Source: Spirochaetes bacterium ADurb.Bin215
GTDB taxonomy: Bacteria; Spirochaetota; Spirochaetia; Treponematales; Treponemataceae
NCBI GenBank assembly: GCA_002070025.1
Contig: MWCL01000010.1
Span: 1-52,468 of the forward strand
DNA: 52,468 bases
Reading direction: 5' to 3'
This document shows, in pieces, positions 25,005 through 34,207 of the stretch. The notes under the pieces were generated by a model. It had not been told where the DNA came from. It saw nothing but the letters and a program-made list of their open reading frames with translations, and ran no database searches. Each line of letters starts with the position of its first letter. Within the stretch, counting starts at the first letter, position 1. The translations under genes were made by a program, and so were the position numbers.

Positions 25005-25033
25005 TTGACCAGCAAATACCGCACCGGTAGGAT
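25005..25033 (+). promoter_or_regulatory. Promoter of hisHF
   Basis: TTGACC (25005-25010), a 17-nt spacer and TAGGAT (25028-25033) end 6 nt before the hisH ATG at 25040. The predicted start point is the A of that ATG. Confidence 0.55.
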
Positions 25034-25039
25034 AGGGTA

Positions 25040-25663
25040 ATGACAGGCATAATTGACTATAACGCCGGAAACATCCGCAGCGTTGAACTGGCTCTGGATA
25101 AAATAGGCGCACCCTTCACCACATCCGCAAACCCGGCGGAACTTTCCGGCATGGACCGGCTCATATTCCCCGGTGTAGGAGAGGCGGCCTTTGCCATGGC
25201 GGAACTCAAAAAAAAGGGTCTCGACTCCTTTCTGCGCGACTGGGCTGCGGCGGGCAAACCGCTTCTCGGGGTTTGTCTCGGCTCCCAGATAATTTTCGAT
25301 CACTCCGAAGAAGGAGACACCCCCTGTCTCGGCATACTTCCCGGAATCATCCGCCGGTTTCCCCGGGATTTCCCCGAAAAGGACCTGAAAATTCCTCACA
25401 TGGGCTGGAACGATCTTGCCTTCCATAACGGTGGTTCAACGCTCTTCAACGGAATCCCCGAAGGCAGCGACGTGTATTTTGTGCATTCCTACTATATCGA
25501 CCCGGCGGATCCTTCCCTGGTAACCGCCACGGTCGACTACGGATTTCCCGTCCCCTGCGCGGTAAAGCGCGGATCAGTGGAAGCATTCCAGTTCCATCCG
25601 GAAAAATCCGGTACAATCGGTCTCGGCATGCTCGCGAACTTTACCGGAGGCACCGCATGCTGA
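25040..25663 (+). CDS. hisH: Imidazole glycerol phosphate synthase, glutaminase subunit
   Basis: HisH hydrolyses glutamine and channels ammonia to HisF in histidine and AICAR synthesis. The nucleophile Cys79 is in GVCLGSQ, and His186 and Glu188 are in FQFHPEKSG. The opening [15 protein letters not shown] is typical. The 207-residue length is normal. hisF begins inside the 3' end of hisH (7-nt overlap), so the pair is coupled. No other his genes are present in the window. Confidence 0.95.
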   Translation: MTGIIDYNAGNIRSVELALDKIGAPFTTSANPAELSGMDRLIFPGVGEAAFAMAELKKKGLDSFLRDWAAAGKPLLGVCLGSQIIFDHSEEGDTPCLGILPGIIRRFPRDFPEKDLKIPHMGWNDLAFHNGGSTLFNGIPEGSDVYFVHSYYIDPADPSLVTATVDYGFPVPCAVKRGSVEAFQFHPEKSGTIGLGMLANFTGGTAC

Positions 25664-26421
25664 AAAAGCGAATCATCATCTGTCTGGACGTAAAGGACGG
25701 CCGCACCACCAAGGGCGTCAAGTTTCTCGACAATGTCGACATAGGCGATCCGGTAATTATGGCGGACGCCTACTACGCCCAGGGGGTCGACGAACTCGTC
25801 TTTTACGACATCATGGCCTCCGCCCATGACCGGGGACCCACCCTTGATCTTGTAGCCAATGTCGCGAAAACGATTCACATTCCCTTCTGCGTGGGCGGCG
25901 GTATTTCCACCGTGGAAGATATCCGCGCAACCATCAAGGCGGGTGCGGAAAAGGTCAGTCTCAATTCTCCGGCAGTACGGAATCCCGCGCTCATCCGCGA
26001 GGGAGCAGCGATATTCGGGAACCAGTGCATTGTGCTCGGGATGGACGCGAAACGGGATCCCGCCATGCCGTCGGGGTACCGGGTGTACATAAACGGCGGA
26101 AGGGTCGCTACAGAACTGGACGCGCTCGAATGGGCGCTCCGCGCGGAAGAACTCGGCGCGGGGGAAATTGTACTCAACTCGATTGACGCCGACGGAACCC
26201 GCGACGGGTACGAAATACCGGTTACCAGCCTCATATCAAGCCGGGTAAGCATTCCGGTTATCGCTTCGGGAGGCGCCGGAAAACCGGAACACCTCGCCGA
26301 AGTACTCACAACCGGCAAGGCTGACGCCGCGCTCATCGCCTCGATGGTTCACTCGGGCGAGTACACGGTTTCGTCAATAAAGGACAGCCTCGCCGGACAG
26401 GGTATTCCCGTCCGGCGCTAG
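25657..26421 (+). CDS. hisF: Imidazole glycerol phosphate synthase, cyclase subunit
   Basis: A (beta/alpha)8 barrel that uses ammonia from HisH to form IGP and AICAR. Catalytic Asp11 is in CLDVKDG, and the second catalytic Asp (about 131) is in VLGMDAKR. The phosphate-binding loops GGGIS and ASGGAG are intact. The VDIGDPV and FYDIMAS variants resemble the Desulfovibrio-like HisF subgroup, judged from memory. The 254-residue length is normal. It ends 4 nt from the convergent DUF4340 gene. Confidence 0.95.
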   Translation: MLKKRIIICLDVKDGRTTKGVKFLDNVDIGDPVIMADAYYAQGVDELVFYDIMASAHDRGPTLDLVANVAKTIHIPFCVGGGISTVEDIRATIKAGAEKVSLNSPAVRNPALIREGAAIFGNQCIVLGMDAKRDPAMPSGYRVYINGGRVATELDALEWALRAEELGAGEIVLNSIDADGTRDGYEIPVTSLISSRVSIPVIASGGAGKPEHLAEVLTTGKADAALIASMVHSGEYTVSSIKDSLAGQGIPVRR

Positions 26422-26425
26422 GCGC

Positions 26426-27325
26426 TTACTTCAGAAAACTCTCCCGGTTCCGGACGAGCCGGTCGCCGGTATACGATGAAACCCGGAACGTATAGGGCAA
26501 CTCCGATGACGTACACAGATACATACCGGTTTCTTCATCCTTTTCATGCACGGTAACCGTTACGGTTTTACCGCCGGCGGTCAGCGACAGGATTCCCTGC
26601 GGAGCATCCGGCAAGACGGTATCAACGGAAGCGTATTCCTGTACCCGCAGTGACGCGACCGAACGTATCCAGGCGGCGGTTTTCTCCGCGTCCGGGATAT
26701 CGGTTGAACCGGCAAAATTCCACACCGGAGGATTGCCGCTCCGCTCCAGAACCCAGTCCGCAGCACCGTCCGGTGTGTTGAACACGGCGCGTTCGATACC
26801 CGCGCTGTCCAAGGCGTAGACCGTCTTCTCGCGGAGACTTTCAACAGTCCGGTCGAAGCTGTTCCGGAGATTTCCCGAAACAAGATACACATCATCCGAT
26901 CCGTCAATTCTGCAGTAGGTTTGCAGGGCGTTCGCCGAAACCTTGCCCGCATGGAGCGTGCGAAGTTTTTTTCCGGAAGCAAAAGCGGTAATCGTAAGCG
27001 GCGAGTCAAAACCGAAGTCGCCGCGCTCCGGATTACCGGAAACCCGTCCCGGAGCACGGACCGTTGTGATTGCGGAAACCATGCTCTGAACCGCCGCGGC
27101 ATCCGCGGGATACCGCTCGTCGTTCAGAACCCAACGGTCACCGTCGAGGACGAGACGGACCGTGCCGGCCTGCCCTCCCGTTATTTCAATGGTGTCGGGT
27201 GCCGTTTCCAGAACGAATTCCCGGATGCCGGCAGGGCGGCCGAGAGAAAGTTGCAACACATATACAAGCGCCAGAACGAGTATGGCGGCCAGCAACACTG
27301 TTTTTCGTACGGGAAGATGCATCAT
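26426..27325 (-). CDS. DUF4340 domain protein of the Gld-type ABC operon
   Basis: A 299-residue protein with an N-terminal membrane anchor (about 9-27) followed by an extracytoplasmic beta-rich region of repeated units (FVLETAPDTIEITGGQ, WVLNDERYPADAAAVQSMV, DVYLVSGNLRNSFDR). This is the arrangement of DUF4340 proteins encoded next to GldG-like genes. Function unknown; probably an accessory of the transporter. Its ATG overlaps the gldG-like stop by 4 nt. Last gene of the four-gene operon. Confidence 0.83.
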   Translation of the reverse strand: MMHLPVRKTVLLAAILVLALVYVLQLSLGRPAGIREFVLETAPDTIEITGGQAGTVRLVLDGDRWVLNDERYPADAAAVQSMVSAITTVRAPGRVSGNPERGDFGFDSPLTITAFASGKKLRTLHAGKVSANALQTYCRIDGSDDVYLVSGNLRNSFDRTVESLREKTVYALDSAGIERAVFNTPDGAADWVLERSGNPPVWNFAGSTDIPDAEKTAAWIRSVASLRVQEYASVDTVLPDAPQGILSLTAGGKTVTVTVHEKDEETGMYLCTSSELPYTFRVSSYTGDRLVRNRESFLK

Positions 27326-29397
27326 GCCGCGCCTCCTTTTTCTCCCTGATAGTGTTCACGAATTTTTTCCCGGCGGCGCACGCGCAAACGCCAGGCGCCG
27401 AGGCCGGCCAGTACGGCAAGGAGGGGAACGCCGTAGAGGTTAACCGCACGAACGGCGGAACGGACGGACGGCGTTGTCTCGTCAAGAATCTCCAGGGACA
27501 GACCCTTCGTCCTCATTTCCGCAAACTCGCCGCGCCCGTTCAGATAGTCGATGGCGTTGCGCACAAAAATGGAAACTGGCTGCTTGCCCTCCTCGTCCAT
27601 GACCATGGGCGTGGTAATAGCCGATGTACCGACCACAAGAAGCTTGCCCGGCTGAACACTGCGCGCAAGATGCGTATCCGGCGAAAACGGAGAATCCTCA
27701 TCCGCATCCCCGTTGGTCCCGGAAGGCGGCGGAGAGGCAAAGGCACTGTCAAAGCGCCCCTCTACAAGAACGGCAAGCTGCTGCGCCTTCATCGCATCCT
27801 CTTCGGGAAGGGGCATGGCCCGGGTGTCGAGCGTTATGCGGTCCGCCATGAGCCAGGACTGCGGGGAAGACGTTGCGAGCGGTATGACGGTTTTCCCGTC
27901 TTCACCACTGGCAGCCACGCTGTCCACCGAAGCCGCCTGCAGGAACAACACAAAGGCCAGATCGCGGGAAACCGGATGATTCTGGTTCATGCCGCTGCGG
28001 TCAACGAGCGGCACATAGTACAGAGGAACCTTGCCCACGCCGCGCTGTTGGGCTTCATAACACTTCTTGTCCAGTACGTAGTTCTTGCCCACGGAAACCC
28101 CGTAGCGTTCCAGAAGGGAATCGAGGCCGGTGGAAACCGGCACGAACTGCGGCATACCGCCGTACTGACCGCCCTGGTCGGGGATCTCCATGAACGAATC
28201 GACCAGCAGAAAGACCGACCCGCCCCGGAGCAAAAACTGGTCAAGCGCGTAGCGCGCCTTTTCGTCAAAGGTGTTCTTCGGTCCATTTATCATGAGCATG
28301 GAAACATGGGGCGGAACCTGACCGGTGGAAAGATCCACGGCCTCGAACGTGTAGGTATCGGCTACGAGCTGATTGAGACGGCCGGCGCCGGAGCGCACGT
28401 CTTCGAGAGACAGTTCGCCATGACCCGTCGCGTATCCGATAGTCACCGCATTGTCCATGAGGGAACGGAGCGCTTCGGCGAGACGATCGTCCAGCCGGTC
28501 AAGCCCGGTGATCACGTACGATCCGAAAACCCGGGCAACATCGAGGGGGACCGTCCGGAACCGGTCGCCGTATTCAAGCACGATCCCGAGCGAACCGGCT
28601 CCGGCTTCTTCTCCGTCATTCCCGGCGCTCCAGTTGATCTTCATGACTCCGTAGCGTGCGGCAAGCTCGTCCACCAGGGACGCTTCCTCCGGGTTAACCC
28701 GCTGCCACTCGATCATGTCCATGTTCCGCCGGTTAAGACGGCTGTACGCATCATGGACGGTACGCTCAACCTGGTTGAAACCGGAAAGACCGAGCGCGCC
28801 CAGTTTTTCCGTCGCGTACAAGGTCATGCGGATTTTGGAATCAAGCCCGGCGAGGGAATTGGTCAGCGCGGCCATTTTTCCCATCGAGGTGGTCAGCCGA
28901 TATTCGAGCCCGTCGGTTGTGGTCAGGTTGTCGAGCACTTCGATACGGTCGCTGTAGGTGAGCACAAGACCCATCCACGCGTTTTTGTACCCCACCTCGG
29001 TATCCTTCACTTCGCGGATCTGGACCATGGCAATGCCGTAGGAATCGGCGATTTCCCGGTTCTCCGGTTTTTCCATGTCGAAAAACTCGTAGGTAAAATT
29101 GCGGTTCGCCGCCGTGGAGAATTCCTGGAGAAGGTCCCGGAGATACCGCTCCACCCCGTTATACGGCGCGGGCAGTTTGTCGGAAAAAAACACCTGGACC
29201 GTCATCGGCTCTTCCAGGGTTTGAACAAGTTCCCGGCTTGCCCCGGAAAGCGAATAGGATTGCGACCGGGTCAGATCAAGGCGGAAAAACGCGTTGGTCG
29301 AAACAAGATTGACGAGCACGATCAGTACAACGAATAAAACGAAGTCGCTTTTCGGTCCGGCAATCCAGGCCCACAGGGAGTGAATACGGTTTTTCAT
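27322..29397 (-). CDS. GldG-like ABC-associated membrane protein
   Basis: A 691-residue protein with an N-terminal transmembrane helix (about 18-38) and a C-terminal helix (about 655-675), followed by a basic tail (RLRVRRREKIREHYQGEKGG). The large extracytoplasmic region between them resembles the GldG/ABC_transp_aux family: SRELVQTLEEPMTVQVFFSDKLP near the start and GGSVFLLVDSF in the middle. Such proteins partner GldA and GldF. In Bacteroidetes they support gliding; here the cargo is unknown. A 755-aa antisense frame covers this gene but is a shadow. Confidence 0.88.
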   Translation of the reverse strand: MKNRIHSLWAWIAGPKSDFVLFVVLIVLVNLVSTNAFFRLDLTRSQSYSLSGASRELVQTLEEPMTVQVFFSDKLPAPYNGVERYLRDLLQEFSTAANRNFTYEFFDMEKPENREIADSYGIAMVQIREVKDTEVGYKNAWMGLVLTYSDRIEVLDNLTTTDGLEYRLTTSMGKMAALTNSLAGLDSKIRMTLYATEKLGALGLSGFNQVERTVHDAYSRLNRRNMDMIEWQRVNPEEASLVDELAARYGVMKINWSAGNDGEEAGAGSLGIVLEYGDRFRTVPLDVARVFGSYVITGLDRLDDRLAEALRSLMDNAVTIGYATGHGELSLEDVRSGAGRLNQLVADTYTFEAVDLSTGQVPPHVSMLMINGPKNTFDEKARYALDQFLLRGGSVFLLVDSFMEIPDQGGQYGGMPQFVPVSTGLDSLLERYGVSVGKNYVLDKKCYEAQQRGVGKVPLYYVPLVDRSGMNQNHPVSRDLAFVLFLQAASVDSVAASGEDGKTVIPLATSSPQSWLMADRITLDTRAMPLPEEDAMKAQQLAVLVEGRFDSAFASPPPSGTNGDADEDSPFSPDTHLARSVQPGKLLVVGTSAITTPMVMDEEGKQPVSIFVRNAIDYLNGRGEFAEMRTKGLSLEILDETTPSVRSAVRAVNLYGVPLLAVLAGLGAWRLRVRRREKIREHYQGEKGGAA

Positions 29398-30113
29398 GCG
29401 TCCCTCCCCGCGTCGAGCGCGCGTACGGTAAGGCCCAGGAAGAGCACGGTTATGGACGCGAAATACACCAGATCCCGCGAGTCGATGATTCCCCGGGCAA
29501 TCGATTCAAAGTGGCGGCCGGCCGAAACAAAGTCCAGCAAGCCGACAACCGGTGCCGGAAGGAATACCAGAAACTTGTCGATCAGGGCCAGAACCATACA
29601 GAGGGAAAAGGCTGTGAAGAACGCGACGATCTGGTTTCTGGTAAGCGAAGACGCGAACACCCCGATGGAGGAAAATGCCGCCGCAAGGAAAAGGCTCCCG
29701 AGGTACCCGCCAACGAGCGGCCCCGGATCGGGCGATCCAAGATAAACTATGGTTCCCGCGTACACCAGGGTCGGCACGAGCATGCCGGCGGCGGATATAC
29801 AGGCAGCGGCGAATTTCCCGGCGACCGCGTCGAGCGGAGTAACCGGAAGCGTCATGAGCGTTTCAAGGCTGCCGCTCCGCATTTCCTCCGAAAAGAGGCG
29901 CATGGTGAGCGCAGGGATAAAAAAGGCGAAAAGAATCGGGAGCATCGAAAAAAAGTTCCGGAGCTCCGCCCGGTTGATCAAAAAAAACGTGGAAAAAAAG
30001 AGAAACCCAGAAAAAGCGAGAAAAAGCGCGGCGACAATGTAGGCCACGGGGCCTGAATAAAAGGCCGCCAGCTCCCGCTTCGCAAGGTGAATCCAGACAG
30101 GTTGTTTTCTCAT
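29394..30113 (-). CDS. ABC-2 type permease (GldF-like)
   Basis: A 239-residue membrane protein with about six hydrophobic helices (near 20-40, 58-78, 100-125, 135-160, 165-190 and 210-232). RLFSEEMRSGSLETLMTLPV, between the second and third helices, is the hallmark of ABC-2 permeases. It forms the transmembrane channel with the ATPase encoded just upstream. It overlaps both neighbours by 4 nt. Confidence 0.92.
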   Translation of the reverse strand: MRKQPVWIHLAKRELAAFYSGPVAYIVAALFLAFSGFLFFSTFFLINRAELRNFFSMLPILFAFFIPALTMRLFSEEMRSGSLETLMTLPVTPLDAVAGKFAAACISAAGMLVPTLVYAGTIVYLGSPDPGPLVGGYLGSLFLAAAFSSIGVFASSLTRNQIVAFFTAFSLCMVLALIDKFLVFLPAPVVGLLDFVSAGRHFESIARGIIDSRDLVYFASITVLFLGLTVRALDAGRDA

Positions 30114-31063
30114 GATGCATCTCCTTCTGTGGTAAGACTTCTGAAGACATCTTCCAGGCTGGTCCGCTGCATGGACATCTCATAGAGAACGAGATTCCGG
30201 TCGCGGATTCGGGCAAAAATGTCGGGACGTACATCGCGGCCGCCGGACACGGAAAGAATGACGGTTGCGAGGGGCTTGCCCGCCGTATCCTGTTCGCCGG
30301 AAGCGGTTTGGGTGCACGAGCGCACTCCGTCGATATCCGCACAGGCTTCACACAAGGACTCGGCGGTACACCCTGCAGCGGCGATCCGCACGACCGCTTC
30401 CTCACCGAACCGGCCGCGAAGCTCGGCGGTCGGGCTGTCCGCGACAATGCGTCCCCGTGAAATGATGATGACGCGGTCGCAGAGCATTTCCACTTCGCTG
30501 AGAATGTGGGTGGAAATGATGACGGTTCGGGTACGGCCGATCTCCTTGACCAGCTTGCGTACCTCGATAATCTGGTTCGGATCGAGTCCCGATGTCGGTT
30601 CGTCGAGAATGAGAATCTCCGGATCATGGAGCAGGGCATGGGCAAGGCCGACCCGCTGGCGGTACCCGCGGGACAGTTCGGCGATGTTCTTGTGCATCAC
30701 CTCGCGTATGCCGCACTCCCGGGCAAGACCGGGCAGTTTTTCGTCAGGATCAACGCCCTGAACCCGGGACACATACTCCAGATACTCCTGCACCATCATG
30801 TCGCCGTAGAGCGGGGCCGACTCGGGCATGTACCCGATACGGTGCTTTACCGCGCGCGGATCGGATTGCGGATCCGCGCCGTCGATGAGAACGCTTCCCT
30901 CCGTGGGGTTCAGGAAACCGGTAATCATTCTCATGGTGGTGGTTTTCCCCGCGCCGTTCGGGCCGAGCAGTCCGACAATTTCACCTTTCCGGATGGAAAA
31001 GCTCACATCGTCCACCGCGCGGAAGGAGCCGAAGGAGCGGGATACATGGTTGACTTCTATCAT
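30110..31063 (-). CDS. ABC transporter ATPase (GldA-like)
   Basis: A 317-residue ATPase: Walker [10 protein letters not shown] (about 34-42), Q-loop region [14 protein letters not shown], signature [15 protein letters not shown], Walker [12 protein letters not shown], and the switch His in ISTHILSE. The 90-residue C-terminal extension is typical of the GldA/NatA-like subgroup. First gene of the operon, with GGGAGG 5 nt before the ATG and an AT-rich 50-nt gap after queD. The four genes encode one export or membrane-remodelling system of unknown cargo. Confidence 0.93.
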   Translation of the reverse strand: MIEVNHVSRSFGSFRAVDDVSFSIRKGEIVGLLGPNGAGKTTTMRMITGFLNPTEGSVLIDGADPQSDPRAVKHRIGYMPESAPLYGDMMVQEYLEYVSRVQGVDPDEKLPGLARECGIREVMHKNIAELSRGYRQRVGLAHALLHDPEILILDEPTSGLDPNQIIEVRKLVKEIGRTRTVIISTHILSEVEMLCDRVIIISRGRIVADSPTAELRGRFGEEAVVRIAAAGCTAESLCEACADIDGVRSCTQTASGEQDTAGKPLATVILSVSGGRDVRPDIFARIRDRNLVLYEMSMQRTSLEDVFRSLTTEGDAS

Positions 31064-31115
31064 GAATCCTCCCTGTTTTATATATATCTATGTATTTACG
31101 AATTATGGGCCCGGG

Positions 31116-31487
31116 TTACAACGCTCCGGGACCGATGTACCGTGCGCGGTTGGTCGGAGTCTCATACACGTCCACCGCGTACAGGGGAATGTCCCCGGCG
31201 GCCGCCGCGACCGATTCGAAAATGAACCGCGCTATCCGTTCAGCGCTCGGATTGGCGGCAAACACCTCCAGATCATTGAGATTTGAATGATCAAGGGCGC
31301 CGCATACATCGCGGAGGGCCTTCTTGAGCACGCCGAAATCCACCAGCATGCCGCCGGAGTCGAGCTCCGTTCCACGCGCATGCGCCACGACCCGGTAGTT
31401 ATGACCGTGCAGACGTTCACACTTTCCATGATAGTCCGATAAAAAATGGGCGGCGGCAAAATCCGCCTCGACAGAAATTTCGTACAT
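31116..31487 (-). CDS. queD: 6-carboxytetrahydropterin synthase / PTPS-family protein
   Basis: A QueD/6-pyruvoyl-tetrahydropterin synthase-type enzyme of queuosine or pterin synthesis. It has 123 residues. Zinc ligands are His14 (AAHFL), His27 and His29 (HGHNY), and the catalytic Cys23 sits in GKCERLHGHN. DHSNLND and the C-terminal VYETPTNRARY are family landmarks. The start MYEISVEADF at 31487 fits the family; the frame's upstream extension runs antisense to murE and is discarded. The -10 box (TATTAT) ends 7 nt before the ATG. Confidence 0.93.
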   Translation of the reverse strand: MYEISVEADFAAAHFLSDYHGKCERLHGHNYRVVAHARGTELDSGGMLVDFGVLKKALRDVCGALDHSNLNDLEVFAANPSAERIARFIFESVAAAAGDIPLYAVDVYETPTNRARYIGPGAL

Positions 31488-31494
31488 GGCTCCC

Positions 31495-31540
31495 ATAATA
31501 GCGGGAAGGTGTTGCCAACACAAGTGCGCATCGGTACAAT
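31495..31540. promoter_or_regulatory. Overlapping divergent promoters of queD and murE
   Basis: queD (minus strand): TTGTGT (31518-31523), a 17-nt spacer and TATTAT (31495-31500), 7 nt before the ATG. murE (plus strand): TTGCCA (31512-31517), a 17-nt spacer and TACAAT (31535-31540), 7 nt before the ATG. Both predict leaders of about 1 nt. The two -35 boxes are adjacent, so polymerase binding at one would block the other. Confidence 0.6.
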
Positions 31541-31547
31541 TCCATCC

Positions 31548-33086
31548 ATGAACAAACGACTTTCCGCCTTTGCCGGCGCGGTATCCGTTCTCGAAAAAAC
31601 CGGCACCGGCGACCCGGAGATTACCACCCTCGTCTACGATTCCCGCAAGGCGGTACCCGGCTCGCTCTTTTTCGCCCTCAGCGGCCTCCATACCGACGGA
31701 GCGGCCTACATTGCCCAGGCGATTGCCAACGGGGCGCGGGCCGTCGTGCTCTCGGGCAAACCGGAACCGGTTCACCCCGACGTCGTCTACCTCCGGGTGG
31801 AAGATCCCCGCTTTGCCATGTCGGCCCTGGCAGCCGAATTTTACGACCACCCATCGCGCGACATGGCCGTAATCGGCGTAACCGGAACCGAGGGCAAGAG
31901 CACCACCGTCTCGCTCGTCTTCCAGCTCCTGCGGCTCTGCGGAAAAAAAGCCGGCTTCATTTCCACCGTGGACTACTGTCTCGGCGGAGAGATTCTTGCC
32001 AACCCCGAACACCAGACCACGCCCGAAGCGGTGACCATTCATGAAAAACTCGCTCAAATGCGGGATAACGGCGTCGAGTACGCCGTCATAGAGTCTTCCT
32101 CCCACGGCCTTTCCCCGCGTACCAACCGCCTGGGAGACGTCGCGTTCGACGCAGGCATCATGACGAACGTGACCCACGAACATCTCGAGTTTCACGGCAC
32201 GCATGAACAATACAAAAATGACAAGGCAAACCTCTTCCGCGCGCTCGACCGCTTCGATCACGGTAAAAACGGCCGAATCATCCCCTCGTTCGGCGTGGTG
32301 AACGAAGAAGACCCGGCGTCCGTGTATTTCCGCGCGGCGACCGGGAAACCGGTGTACGGCTTTTCAACCTGGGCAAACACCCGCAAAGGCGCGTCGGCCT
32401 CCGCCATCGAAACCGACGCCCGAGGATCCAGTTTTATCCTGTCCGCGTCCGGCGAAGACTTTCCGGCACGGATCAACCTTCCCGGCTCGTTCAACGTGTA
32501 CAATGCGCTCGCCGCGGCCATTACCGTTGCCCGCATTCTTGAAATTCCCGTATCTCAAATAGTACCCCTCCTTCCCGAGCTCATACCGGTTACCGGCCGC
32601 ATGACCCCGATAGATGCGGGACAACCGTTCGAAGTGCTTGTGGACTACGCCCATACGCCCAGCTCGTTCCAGACGGTTTTTCCGCCCCTGCGCAAACGGA
32701 TATCCGGCAAGATTATCAGCGTATTCGGCTCGGGCGGCGAACGCGACACACTCAAACGGGCAGAACAGGGCCGAATTGCCGGGGACTATTCAGACATCGT
32801 CATCCTGACCGACGAAGATCCCCGCAATGAAGAACCCATGACCATTCTCGAAATGATCGCGGCCGGCTGTCCCGGCAAGAAACGCGACGACGAACTCTTC
32901 CTCATTCCTGACCGGCCGGCTGCCATCCGCAAAGCGGTTTCCCTCGCGAAACCCGGCGATCTGGTCCTCCTTCTGGGCAAAGGCCACGAAAATTCAATAA
33001 TTTACCGGGACCGGACCGATCCCTATGATGAAATAAGCGAAGCAAAAAACGCGCTCGCGGAAGCGGGCTACGGGGGAAGCAAATGA
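31548..33086 (+). CDS. murE: UDP-MurNAc-tripeptide synthetase MurE
   Basis: A Mur ligase that adds the third residue to UDP-MurNAc-L-Ala-D-Glu. The P-loop GVTGTEGKSTT is at 110-120, and ESSSHGL and TNVTHEHLEFHG are typical of MurE. The length is 512 residues from the ATG at 31548; upstream codons cross the promoter. The amino-acid-specificity motif, DNPR in DAP-adding MurE, reads EDPR here (423-426, in TDEDPRNEEP), so the added diamino acid is uncertain. No Shine-Dalgarno is seen. The stop overlaps ddl by 4 nt. Confidence 0.94.
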   Translation: MNKRLSAFAGAVSVLEKTGTGDPEITTLVYDSRKAVPGSLFFALSGLHTDGAAYIAQAIANGARAVVLSGKPEPVHPDVVYLRVEDPRFAMSALAAEFYDHPSRDMAVIGVTGTEGKSTTVSLVFQLLRLCGKKAGFISTVDYCLGGEILANPEHQTTPEAVTIHEKLAQMRDNGVEYAVIESSSHGLSPRTNRLGDVAFDAGIMTNVTHEHLEFHGTHEQYKNDKANLFRALDRFDHGKNGRIIPSFGVVNEEDPASVYFRAATGKPVYGFSTWANTRKGASASAIETDARGSSFILSASGEDFPARINLPGSFNVYNALAAAITVARILEIPVSQIVPLLPELIPVTGRMTPIDAGQPFEVLVDYAHTPSSFQTVFPPLRKRISGKIISVFGSGGERDTLKRAEQGRIAGDYSDIVILTDEDPRNEEPMTILEMIAAGCPGKKRDDELFLIPDRPAAIRKAVSLAKPGDLVLLLGKGHENSIIYRDRTDPYDEISEAKNALAEAGYGGSK

Positions 33087-34207
33087 ACATTGTACTGGTG
33101 TTTGGCGGCAAATCGGGAGAACATGAAGTATCACTCATTTCGGGCGCGTCGGTTGCCCGGCACATTCCGAAGGACGGAAACCGTATCAGCCTTGTCGGCA
33201 TAGACCGGGACGGCGCCTGGTACCTCCAGGACGACTCGCTGCTGGAAAGGGTCCGCACCAATCCCGACGCGGCACTTTCAATTACAGCCGATCCCGCCCG
33301 GCGCGTACAGATTGTTCCCGGCGGCGGCTGTTCCGGCGCCCTCCGCTGCGGAGACGTCGCTATCCCGGCGGATGTCGTGTTCCCCGTGCTTCACGGCACC
33401 TTCGGCGAAGACGGCACCATTCAGGGACTCTTTGAAATGGCGGAACTTCCCTATGTGGGCGGCGGCGTCATGGCAAGCGCGGTCGCCATGGACAAGGAAA
33501 AATCGAAGGTTATCTGGCAGGAAGCCGGATTGCCGATAGTCCCCTTTCTCACCGTCCGCGAAGCCGAATGGACTGCCGAAGATTCAACCGCACAGGGCGC
33601 CGGCCGCAACACCGTATGTACCACGATTGAAAAAACCTTCGCCTGGCCGGTCTTCGTAAAACCGGCGCGCGCGGGCAGCTCGGTGGGCGCCTGCAAGGCT
33701 GTTGACCGCGCATCCCTCGCCGCGTGTCTGGACGAAGCCTTCCGCTGGGATACCAAGGTGCTTGTTGAACCCTTCATTACCGCCCGCGAAATAGAATGTT
33801 CGGTAACCGGAAACGGCCGGGCAGTGGCGTACGAGCCGGGCGAAATAGCGCCGACACACGAGTTTTACGATTACGAAGCAAAATACATCGATCCGGACGG
33901 CGCCGTCCTCATTATTCCCGCGCCCCTTACGGCCGAACAAAAGGAACAGGTTACTTCGCTTGCGTGCCGGGCATACGAGCTTCTGGATCTGGACGGTCTT
34001 TCCCGGGTGGACTTTTTCCTGGATAAAACGTGCGGAAAACTCTACCTAAACGAAATAAATACCCTGCCGGGATTCACTTCCATCTCCATGTTCCCCCGGA
34101 TGTGCGAGGCGGCGGGTCTCAACTACCCCGACCTCATTACGCACCTTCTCGACCTGGCCCGTGAACGGTTTGAACACTCACGCCGCCTCAGGACAACGCG
34201 CGCATGA
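33083..34207 (+). CDS. ddl: D-alanine--D-alanine ligase
   Basis: An ATP-grasp enzyme that makes the D-Ala-D-Ala terminus of peptidoglycan precursors. FGGKSGEHEVSLIS is at 7-20, followed by LHGTFGEDGTIQGL, FVKPARAGSSVG and NEINTLPGFTSISMFP. The Tyr-containing loop EFYDYEAKY indicates D-Ala rather than D-lactate specificity. The 374-residue length is normal. It is the middle gene of murE-ddl-dapF-like, with ATGA overlaps on both sides. Confidence 0.96.
   Translation: MNIVLVFGGKSGEHEVSLISGASVARHIPKDGNRISLVGIDRDGAWYLQDDSLLERVRTNPDAALSITADPARRVQIVPGGGCSGALRCGDVAIPADVVFPVLHGTFGEDGTIQGLFEMAELPYVGGGVMASAVAMDKEKSKVIWQEAGLPIVPFLTVREAEWTAEDSTAQGAGRNTVCTTIEKTFAWPVFVKPARAGSSVGACKAVDRASLAACLDEAFRWDTKVLVEPFITAREIECSVTGNGRAVAYEPGEIAPTHEFYDYEAKYIDPDGAVLIIPAPLTAEQKEQVTSLACRAYELLDLDGLSRVDFFLDKTCGKLYLNEINTLPGFTSISMFPRMCEAAGLNYPDLITHLLDLARERFEHSRRLRTTRA

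Noticed and set aside
27070-29337. 755-codon open frame antisense to the gldG-like gene
   Set aside because: Composition is Arg/His/Gly-rich and mirrors the coding strand. The opposite frame has clear family motifs, and high GC makes long antisense frames common.
31488-32261. N-terminal extension of queD
   Set aside because: It runs antisense to murE. The QueD family starts at MYEIS, and the promoter lies in between.
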